Made by a program: the position numbers and the translations under genes. From positions 650,828,920-650,892,919 of the forward strand of contig NC_081405.1 in NCBI RefSeq assembly GCF_030272615.1: DNA of 64,000 nucleotides, read 5' to 3'. Shown piece by piece: positions 34,830-44,429 of the stretch. The stretch's first letter is position 1. Each line of letters opens with the position of its first letter. This DNA is from Cryptomeria japonica. Lineage: Eukaryota; Streptophyta; Pinopsida; Cupressales; Cupressaceae. The notes under the pieces are model-generated. The model did not search any database, was not told the origin of the DNA, and saw nothing but the letters and a program-made list of their open reading frames with translations.

Positions 34830-35690
34830 ATCAAGGGGAGGTTCCCTTTGAAATTTCTTCTCTAATTAATAAGAAATCAAAATCTATGGGTTGGTATTGG
34901 GCATATAACTCTCTTTTTTAAGAGTCTATGTATTCTCCCTCCACCTTGTTACAATCTCTATCATTTTAGATACTTAAAGAAAAGAACAATGAATCTAACA
35001 AACTATGCTAAAACTTACAATCAAGTAGCACAAAGTCTCTATTGAATGTAATACTAACTCAAAATAATCATTACAGATAATTAGAAATTTAACTCGCAGC
35101 TCAAAGTCTTCAAGTATGAATTCCTAATCCTTTAAACTAAAAGTAACTACAGTAATACAAAGCCTACCACTAATTACTTAATTTATCAGAAGATTTCCCA
35201 AATATGCTAGGAGCACACAGTCTACTTGCACAATTCAGGAGCTCTTTTACCCACATAAAAATAACTCCGATATCAAAGAAGTAAAGAACATATATAAGTA
35301 ATGGACATAAGAACATTAACTCATATAAATAATTTTCTTGATACAACACAAAGTTTGAGATCAAACAAAATTGCTTTCTTTATTTGCTTGATAGAATCTT
35401 CACAACAAAATCTCAAAGTCTTAGTTGAGGTAAAAAATTTGCAGAGTTTTTCTTAGCATAAAAAAGATAAATATTTACAAATGAGGTCCTCCTTAAATAG
35501 GAAAAGATGGAGAAAAATGTGGGCATAGTTGACTAATTCAACTGCACAGTCCCACTTTACTACAACTACAACATAAGGAAAATGTGCAGCTGCAGGAAAA
35601 CTAGCAGTATCTAATGATGCAACTGCATAAAAAGAAAAAGCTAAAAGGGGACACTTTATTCATCTTTCTCCTCATTCAATTTATGGAATT
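34830..35690. other. AT-rich tail of unit H, no gene seen
   Basis: Downstream of the H gene in its reading direction. Only short chance frames; no repeat or domain recognised. Confidence 0.5.
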
Positions 35691-35691
35691 C

Positions 35692-38600
35692 TTAAAACTT
35701 AGTTAGGATGGCTTTCTTCTCTGCTTCGTCCGGCATTGGGGTAGAACTTGTGATCACGTGAACATGGGAAATCGCATCTTCAATCTTTACTTGTTTCTTT
35801 TTCACATCCTTCAACATGGATGCAAGGACTTCAAAACTGGCCTGAATCTCCAGTAACTTATCAAATGTGTCAAGTGAGAAATCCTGTCTCGTGCAATGAT
35901 CCATTAGAGAAAGGAATTCCTATGTGATAGCTTCACTAGTAATGAGATTTTGATTGCCATCATATAGATAACAAGATCAGCAATTTTGGCAAAAATGAGA
36001 TCAATCTCATCATCACATTCTTTCTTTTCTCGGTCCAACTCTGCAATCATCAACCTTATTGTCTCTTGCTTGTGAGAGAACAATGAAAAAATCTAAATAT
36101 ATTTTTCCCTCATAGGAGTTACTTTATTTTCAACAAGGACATCTATTATATAGTCCTCCATCTTGCTCCAAAGGGTCGTACTTTTCTCAACTTCCTCAAT
36201 CTCCTGCGATAATGAAGTTTTGAGTCCTTGCATTTGGCTTTGGATTACTTCAAAATCTGACAATATCCCAATTGTTGAACTTAGAAGATGAGAGCCTTCT
36301 GACCTTAGCCGTGAAATCCACTCATTCATCACTCGGCCCTTGGCTCCTACCTGTTCAATTTTCTTTAGAGCTTCAATGTCCATTGAGGATCCTATGGGCT
36401 CAACTTCCTAAGAAGATTGTGTGACCTTTAGAAGAACATTAGTCAATTATTCACATTTCTGCTTTGATTTGTTCTTCTCATCTCTCTCTTGATCAAACCT
36501 TTGTAACAAAGAGTTGAAAGTTGTCTAAGAATATAACTTAACACTCTCATGTGTTTCCACCCCAAGCTCTATGATTTGCATGGTGTAATCCTTGGGTTGT
36601 ATATTGCCTTTGTCTTTATCTAATGATGGTACCATGACCTCAACATACTTCCTTTTAGAAACCAGTTCTACTAACACACAAGATATAGTCTTTGGCTTCT
36701 TTGTTCCTTTAGGCTTTGGAGGAATCAACTACTCGAAATCAAACTCATCAGAAGAAATTACCTATTTTTTCCTCTTAGGAACCACTACCTCCATCCAAGG
36801 TGGTAATTTTGGATTGGTAGATGGAGTAGTAGCTCCTTGCTGAGTTTCAATTGAGATTTCGGGAGTAGGCTAAGTGGATCTCACAGCAGTTATGAGTGTT
36901 GTCATTGGCACAAATTTTGAAGTATCTTATGGGACACATGTCGATGTTGCAACAGTTGTTGCTGACATCTCTTTAGTCATAGATAGGAGAATTGAAGGTG
37001 TTGTGGATGCAACCTCAGTACTTACCAATGGTAGAATTTTTGTTGTGATTGTAGTAACAGGTAAGTTCATTGTAGATTGTTCTTCAAATGCCCCTTCCAA
37101 GGCTTCATCAAAATCCAGCATTGAAGATTCAATGGTGGATGAAGGAAAATCATCCAAATTGGAGAAATTGGTTAATGAAAAAAATTGTTCAGCAATCTCT
37201 GACTGCACCATGCCCATACCTAGATCTCCATCTTGAAACTCTTCATCCTCTTGATCGGAGTCAGAATCTATAGAGTGGACAATGACCTCTAAATGAGCTA
37301 GTACCTGTGAAGTGGTTGGGGCATTAACTTCACCTGTATGTGATGTTTCTTTGACCTATGCTTCCTCTTGTTGAGGAATTTCACCTTCTTCAATCCCCTT
37401 CTCTTTTTCAATTTCAATCGTAGGCGGTTGTTCTAGCTCATTTGTAACTATCCCCTGTACTATTGATGATGACACCCTTCTTGGACCCTTTAATTGTGAA
37501 TTTAATTTTGGGCCCTTTCCCCTTAGATTGTACCATGGGAGCCAAAGATAGTGCTTGTGGATTTGCCCTGCTCTTTGTTCTTGTCTTAGTTGTAGCCGTC
37601 TTACCAACTCGGCCATCACTATTATTGTCATCCCTAGAACTAGCAGGAAGTTGTTTCATCCTAAGATTCTTTTTTAACAGCCAAGCATTAGTGTTTGCCA
37701 AAATGGGAGCAATCCTTTGGGTGATAGATTTACTTTCCTTCTTTGACCATTGCACCGGTGGGAGTGGAGAGTCAGAAATCTTCTTTTCATAATAGACAAG
37801 GTCTATTATGTCATCTGTGTCTTCTATGGTCATTGGGATATTTGCTAAATCCAAGTTTTCAATCTGTTCCAGGGTAAGACGACTAAAATCCATCCTTCTT
37901 ATATCTTCCTCATTTTGACAGTTTGCCCATACATCTTCAAACCTGTAGACATAGGTATAACTCCTCTTGAGTTTGTTCTTCATGCCACAAAAATCAAAAT
38001 TGTTTCGTGCCTTCAATCTTCTCATAGTATTCCACTGTATTTCTTCCTCCATGATTTTTGCTTTGGGGTTAGTTAAGACTGAGTACCTACCAATTGATTT
38101 TGGGAACTTCAACCCAGTCTTATGTGCTTGTGATTGCTTTTCATGCACATATATTAGTTTTTGACACAACTCCATGAGAATGATCTTGTTAGAAGGATAC
38201 CTTGGTAGAATGAAAGGCTCACCTGAGAAACATCCAATCTGCATGTAAGTGAATGTTGGGAATTGAAGGAAAACGCATCCAAAATGAGACACCCTGTTAT
38301 ATGCAGCCTCTGACAATCTCTTCTTCTATAGGCTCTTATCAAACATGCACTTCCACACAACAAAGAAGGCATCATTAACTCTTTTGAAGTGGCTACCTTG
38401 ATTCTTGATCGTAAGTTGATCATAGTATTCCCAGACAGGCACCAATCTCCTATCACCCTTGGTAGACAAACCTAGATATTGCCTCATAGAGGCAGCTGCA
38501 TAAACTAGGTATGAGGTCATATAGAATTTTAGTGTCACTTTGACTTCCTTCAATTGACCATAGAGTGCAACACTGATCTGTTCACCCCAATCAATTCTTC

Positions 38601-39288
38601 CAACCCCTTTCCTGATTATATTCATGTAATAACACATCTATCTTTGAAAGTAATAAGAATCTTTTAACCCCTTCACTCTTGATAACATGGTGACCATGTC
38701 ATTGTACTCCTCATTGAAGTCACTCTAGTGAAAAAACTTGGGCCATCGTGTGGTAGTGGAATTTCTGGCAGTAGAGAGGTACACAGTATTGATCACTTTC
38801 TTGCATTTAACCTCATTTTTCTCATAGTGCTCTTGAGCACTTTCTTGAGAAATTTCAGCTACTTCTTCAACTGGAGAACCTTTGAAGACACTGTTGAAGA
38901 ATACACTATCCAGAGTCATGATGACATTTTGATCAACCTCCCTCACCTATCTTGTATTTGGATCAAAAAGATCCGCTATTGCAAGTACAAATTCTGGATC
39001 ATGAGCTGTAACTGGGAAGGATGCATATTTATGCAACTTAGATTTGATCAAATTGGTTAGGCGAGCAAGAGCTTTCTCCACTCGGTCAATAAACTCTTGC
39101 ATACTAACATGTCCAATTTTAGTATCTCTAATCTCCTTGATGTTTGAGTCCATTGAACTCTCTGGGTACAAATTCAAGTATTTATCATACTTGTACTTCA
39201 TCTTTTTTGTTGATGTTTTACTCAGAGAAGATTCCAACTGGCTTGAGGAAGGCTCTGATTTATCATGAGAGGGCTTTGACATTTGCAA
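35692..39288 (-). pseudogene. Unit H gene: decayed protein of about 1190 residues, unknown function
   Basis: Reads leftward from MQMSKPSHDKSEPSSSQLES at 39288 to 35692 in pieces joined by a few stops and shifts (stops near 38945, 38722, 38640, 38335; shift near 37450; further stops at about 36775, 36527, 36410, 36090). Regions in order: Ser-rich start; globular part with IGHVSMQEFIDRVEKALARL, YMTSYLVYAAASMRQYLGLS and GDRRLVPVWEYYDQL; FTYMQIGCFSGEPFILPRYP; Lys/Arg-rich linker KGKGPKIKFTIKGSKKG; Thr/Glu-rich acidic linker; C-terminal coiled coil (VEKSTTLWSKMEDYI, FDKLLEIQASFEVLASMLKDVKKKQ). The plan (globular head, basic then acidic linker, coiled-coil tail) resembles ORF2 of A and G, but sequence homology is not evident by eye. 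Confidence 0.55.
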
Positions 39289-39461
39289 ATGACTACATTC
39301 AACATTGAATATTAGCTCCTTTGATAGTTATCATCATCATAAAAATTATTTTTTTTTAATCGGATCGAAAAATCGGACTCAGAGTAAGCTTGAGAGTAAA
39401 ACTGCCAAAAATAGCAAGTCGGGGAAAAAAGTCTAACCTGCACTTCAGGGCATAAAATTTG

Positions 39462-40430
39462 CACATCGGACTTTAAAGTCCGATGTGAAAGGATAAATAT
39501 CGAAATTCTCAGATTGGACTTTAAAGTCTAATGTGCAATTTTGGGAAAGTCAACAACACATTGGACTTTAAAGTCTGATGTGCAAGTGTAAAATATTTTG
39601 GAAAAACTAGCACATCTAACTTTAAAGTCTGATGTGCTAATCAAGGGAAGAGAAACTGATTGACATGACAGGTTTTAAAACCCAACATGTCAATCCAATG
39701 TTCTCTTCTTCACATATCGGATTTTAAAGTTTGATATGCAAAGGTTACCCTCCTACATATCTGACTTTAAAATCCGATATGCGAAGAGATCTCAACATAG
39801 CTACGGATCAGTAAATAAACCCAGTCATACAGGTTGGTGAGAAAGGACAAACTGACAGATTGGGAGATATTGAGGAACAATCAGACTTTAAAATTCTGAT
39901 ATGCATCAAACCAGAAAGAAACCTAAAAAAGGAGAGAGAAGAAGGAGAAAAACCCGAAAGCAAAAACAAAAAATAAAACAAAAACCTACCTCAATCTGTT
40001 GCGATGAGAGAAAAATCCAATGGAGATGCAACAAATCAACAAGGCCGTCAAATGAAGACAAAGGAAAACGGAGGAGGACACATGCGGAGGAGAAAAAGAA
40101 AATCGAAATGGAGAAATTAAACACCCAAAATTAATAAATAAACCTCCAAATTAGTCATTAATGTGGCATTAATTACCAAACACGTAGTGCATGTCGGACT
40201 TCCCTTGCAAGTCAGACTTTAAAGTCTGACATGCACTCTTCGACCAAACAACCTACAGATCGGACTTTAAAGTCTGAACTGCATGGGAAGGATAACCTAC
40301 ATGTCGGACTTTAAAGTCCGACATGTAGGTTGAAAATCAAACCTTTGCACATCGGACTTGAAAGTCCAATGTGCAATTACCTTTGCAAAGAAAGAACCCT
40401 GTAGGTCAGATTTTAAAGTCTAACCTGCAG
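39462..40430. repeat. Array of 13 palindromes with core GACTTTAAAGTC
   Basis: Each palindrome is 23-38 bp and centred on TTTAAA. Starts: about 39462 (perfect, 26 bp), 39511, 39557, 39609, 39661, 39713, 39756, 39880, 40206, 40256, 40294 (perfect, 38 bp), 40345 and 40399. Centres lie mostly 42-54 bp apart, with gaps of 122 and 330 bp. The core is nearly constant; the outer arms differ between copies (CACAT/ATGTG, CATAT/ATATG, ACATGT, AGGT/ACCT) yet mostly still pair. It lies just upstream of the minus-strand H gene, in its promoter or leader. Confidence 0.92.
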
Positions 40431-40649
40431 GTAAGACTGCAAACCTTAAAAACTTAGAAAACAATAAAAATGAAAAGTGAAAAACTAAATGAGCTAACCG
40501 ACGAAGTTGATCAAGCTCTCCCGGAGGTTGTAAGGTATGAAACGGACCAGTTTCGTAGGGTTGCCTCACGATTTTGGCCGCTCTAAAATCGAGGACAACA
40601 GGGCACTGACAGTGTTAAGAATATCACAGACTACTTCAAAACATTTTAA

Positions 40650-43081
40650 ACTAAGATGAGAAGAAGAGAGACTACCACATAGCATAATTGATAAGTATGA
40701 CAAGGAAATATTCTTTGTCATTAAGAGAGATGAAACTTGGATGGAAGCAGTAAGCCCTAGAACTATTTGGGTTACTGAGATGGGATATAAGGTAGACCTA
40801 TCTGTTCTAGAGACATATGTTAAATCTCTACTTGATGCACCAAGGGAGCCATCTGATAAATTCTTTAGAAATGCAAAAACTATTGAGAGTAATATATCTA
40901 TGCAGAAGAGGACAAAAAGAAGAGAAAAGTTTATTAGAGATGCCTCCAAGAAGGTCAAAGAAATCAAAGAAAATGTCATGAATATTAGTGGTATATCAGC
41001 AAGTGAGCTTGAAGGACTGCAACCTGAAGCACATGTTTCACCGGTTGTAACATCCTCTGATACTGACAGTGGTAAGTTTGTTGAGTTTAAAAGAGTATTT
41101 AGGAAGAGAAAACCCTCACCGGTACCCTCTCCTTCTCCTAAGAAAACCATAACACTAAGGAAGAATGGTAGGCAGTTAGGTAACCGAAGAAGATGCTTAC
41201 ACCTAAGAAGAAATAGACACTAGTTACCCCCACACTGGATGATTTATTGAATGAGATTACAGAGGAAGGTAATCTATCTAATGTAAATAAATGGTATAAT
41301 TATTCCAATGATTCTAACAAAAACACAATTGAAGAAAGCATTATTTTGCATTTATATATTTACAAGAAAGTTTTGATATAAGTGATTGATGAGATACCAA
41401 ATGATTTATACATGATATTGGAAGTTAAAAGGCTATCTGTAATGGAACTGGACAAGAAGTTAAAAGTTGAAGCACTCTTGACTATACATCCGGTAAATTC
41501 TAAGGAAGAAATAGATGAGCTTATTTCTGAAGCTAACCGGTTAGTATTTGTTAGTGGACACCGGCAAGTGAGCCTCATAGCTGGAAGGGTCAAAGAAATT
41601 GCAAATGAGACTCCAGATAAATGGGACATATTCTTTGTAGAGAAAGAAATGCACGAGGAAAGAAGCGGACCAAAAATGGAAAAGACATTCAAGGTATATC
41701 AACAAGACAAGGGAAAAGGTAAAGTAGGTGGTGTACCCTCTATAAAAATAACATATAACATTCCTCCACCAACCCAGGACACCCCTCCATTAGAACCTTC
41801 ATCACCAGTTCATACAGCTAATCCACCGGATATAGCTACTGAAGGTATAAAACTTGATGACACTAATTCGGAATCCAAGATACTTTTTACAATGAATGTA
41901 GATACTCAGGAGGTAAACATCATTGTGGACAAAGAAACTTCAGAAGTTAAGGAAGATAGTGTTGAGGATAGCAAGATTTCAGAGAAACTGACACAAACTA
42001 TTGACTCTCAAGAAACTGAGATACCAGCTCAAACAGAGCAACTGGAGACTGAGAAACAAACAAAGGACAAGACAACTAGCACAAGGCCATTGAAATCTGA
42101 ACAACCGACAGAAGTTCATGTTGAGTCTATAACACGGACAGTTGTAGAGAAGCCTAATCAAACTTAGAAACCTTTAAAGGTAGAGATACAGACATAGATA
42201 GATCCACCATAAAAGATAAGTAAAGTGGATGCATCTGATGGAAGTAAAGAGGATATAGTGAAGGTAATTGGTCAGACATCTGTTGAGAAGAAACCTACAG
42301 TAGAATCAAGCACATCTACAGGTGAATTCAGACCCACTAATATTACAAAGGTACTTTTGGATTCAATTAAAAGGATTACTAATTGCAATGCCTTAGCATT
42401 TAAGGCAATTGATAACACATTACCTATTCTAAAGATGATTGCACCCAATTGTAAGATAGATCACATTAATGATTCTTTAGGGAAATTGGACACATTGTCC
42501 AAATTTATTGTTGATAATGTAATAACTATAGATAAGGTGAATGAGGGTACCATAAAGGAGAGAGTTGACAAAGAGAAAAATGCATTCTTTGAAAACACCA
42601 TAAAGAAATGTACTGATAATTTGGAAACACTTTTACCGGTACTCAACTCTACAATTTTGGAATATAAGGAGTTATATAGGGAAGCATGTAAACCTCACTA
42701 TTTGACAGAGGATATTGATGAGGAGATCAAAAAGACACAAAAATAATTGATGACATTGCGGATAATATAATAGGTTCATTTGGACTTATATCAATTTTTG
42801 AGCAAGAAATGGCAGTTTTTGAGGAGAAGTTAGAAAAACTTGAGAAAGAGAAGGCAAGAGTAAGGTCTAATGCACGGGAATTAAAGGATAAACTTGGTTT
42901 GAGGTTGGATAGTCTTATTACTCAGAGAGGTGAAATATCTAAGGCAATAGTTCAAGGTGACCAATCACCGGAGCAGCAAATGCACTATCTCACCAATATG
43001 ATCGAGCAGATAGAGGCAACTTTAACTGACAGTAACAAGTTTATGCAAAGTTTGAATATGATTTTGGTAGACATCTTTTAG
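40650..43081 (+). pseudogene. Element G ORF2, 3' part
   Basis: Resumes after H with a stop near 40652, then IIDKYDKEIFFVIKRDETWMEA, PRTIWVTEMGYKVDL, LLDAPREPSDKFF (A: LLEAPKEPSEKVF), a basic stretch, a frameshift near 41220, NSKEEIDELISEANRLVF, WDIFFVEKEMHEE, KGKVGGVPSIKIT, the Thr/Glu-rich acidic region, LLDSIKRITNCNALAFKAID, LDTLSKFIVDNVITIDKVNE, a stop at 42743 and a coiled-coil end MILVDIF at 43081. The domain order matches A throughout. Confidence 0.72.
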
Positions 43082-43291
43082 ATTGTAACCAACCAGTTGC
43101 AAACTTTGAGGTATAATTTTTGTACTCTTTTGATTATTTATGGCATCCTTTGTCATTGATGTCAAAAGGTGAATAGTGGTGAGAAAAATGCATGTACAGA
43201 GGAGATCACTTGCTCAGGGGCAGCACATCTTTTTGGATTTTAGTTTTGGATAACAGTTTTGATTTTTCTCATGAGTGTTGCCATCAATGCC

Positions 43292-43303
43292 AAAGGGGGA
43301 GAT
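43292..43303 (+). promoter_or_regulatory. Polypurine tract of element G
   Basis: AAAGGGGGAGAT directly before the 3' LTR. A weaker auxiliary tract (ATGTCAAAAGGTGAATAG) lies at about 43158. Confidence 0.9.
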
Positions 43304-43926
43304 TGTTGGCATTCTACACTCTTATGAGAATAGTTGATGTTGTCATAAATGGCAACCAGCTGGAAAATCACCGGCAATTGGTTTCTACATGCCCGACATC
43401 ACAAACTTCATACATAGGTAGACACCGACACCGGTAGGAACTTACACCGGCATTTAGATTACATCAGAAACAAACCATACCGGCACTCCAGTCGACATGG
43501 GATGAACTTTTGTTTATTGTAATATAATTATCTTTTGTAAGCTGACATGCTATATTGTAAAAGACTCATATATGTATGAGATCTTATAGGTCATTTTGAT
43601 AGTTGAAAAAGACGAGATGAGTAGAGGAGATGATAATTGTTTAGTGGTAGCAAAGTTTTTTGGATAAGGTATCTATTTGTGCTTAAACCGGTACTGAACC
43701 TACTGAGGTTTTTCCCACACCAAGTTTCCTCGTTAAATATCTTGTGTTATGGTATGTTTCTATGTTGTCTCTATTATTTCTGTTTACTGCAATAATTCTT
43801 ATTTACCGGTACACTGTTTCGGGTTGCAAAGTTATAAATAAGTTTAAATATTCTGCTAACCGGTTAGACATTGATTCACCCCCCCCCCCCCTCTCAGTGT
43901 CTTTGGGACTATTATTGAATCTAACA
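43304..43926 (+). repeat. 3' LTR of element G, internally deleted
   Basis: 623 bp against 808 in the 5' copy. About 180 bases are missing near 43702, where GTACTGAACCT runs directly into GAGGTTTTTCCCACAC. Confidence 0.9.
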
Positions 43927-43931
43927 TTGTT

Positions 43932-44429
43932 TAGTCTATATTGCTTCATTATTGACAAGCATGTTTCTTCATTTTATGATTTGTCTTGGATTCATTTATG
44001 TAAATTGTAATAGATTTACATTTTATATGTGCTAGCATGTTATACAATTTCGTATGTGTTAAGTAGGATTATATCATGTTGTGTTTAATTACAGTTAATT
44101 AAATCACATTAGTCATATAGTTCTTACACGTAACACATTTTCTTCTACATCACCAAGGTAGTATTTAATTAAATACTTAGTTATTTAATTAAATCGCACA
44201 TGTATCAATTTAATCATGAAGCATTGAGAAATTAATCACATGGAAATTTAATTAGACATACATGTTCATTACCAAATATGTTAATTTTAATCAAAGCAAT
44301 GCATACATTGTTTCAAGAATTAAAATAACATGTTTGAGATAAAACCATGAGCATATATAAATATATATCGATGAGTGTAACAACATACACATCACTATAT
44401 ATCAAAAGGTGACCCATACTACAACATAA
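43932..44429. other. Element F sequence between G and the antisense gene, no gene seen
   Basis: AT-rich, with several TTTAATTAAAT blocks. It continues the F sequence left of G across the ttgtt duplication. Confidence 0.5.

Larger units (their letters stand above)
34807..40600 (-). mobile_element. Unit H: insertion in G ORF2, type unresolved
   Basis: Comparison with A shows ORF2 of G is split by about 5.8 kb of unrelated sequence. Limits are approximate: TGTTGAG at 34807 and GACAACA at about 40597 are candidate ends (5-bp inverted TGTTG/CAACA), but no LTR pair, primer site or clean target-site duplication was found. Content, reading leftward: palindrome-rich leader, one long decayed gene, AT-rich tail. 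It could be an LTR element that has lost its repeats, a DNA transposon or a captured segment. Confidence 0.5.
31577..43926 (+). mobile_element. Element G: second copy of the A family, inserted in F
   Basis: LTRs 31577-32384 and 43304-43926 with a perfect 5-bp duplication ttgtt (31572-31576, 43927-43931). Same gene order as A: ORF1, ORF2, no pol. ORF2 is interrupted by unit H. With both ends and the duplication present, G defines the family's limits; without H the element would be about 6.5 kb. Confidence 0.9.

Noticed and set aside
39901-40134. Lys/Arg-rich plus-strand ORF
   Set aside because: Low-complexity purine-rich sequence in the leader of the H gene; no homologue or domain.
39462-40430. 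Regularly spaced short repeats resembling a CRISPR array
   Set aside because: The units are palindromes with variable arms, spacing is irregular, the host is a plant and no cas-like genes are present.
40560-40600. Hairpin CGATTTT...AAAATCG near the right end of unit H, as in a Helitron 3' end
   Set aside because: No CTRR end follows, no TC start is seen at the left limit and no Rep/helicase is visible in H.
34807-40600. Unit H as an ordinary LTR retrotransposon
   Set aside because: No direct repeat between the left ~900 and right ~1300 bases and no tRNA primer site were found; kept as unresolved.
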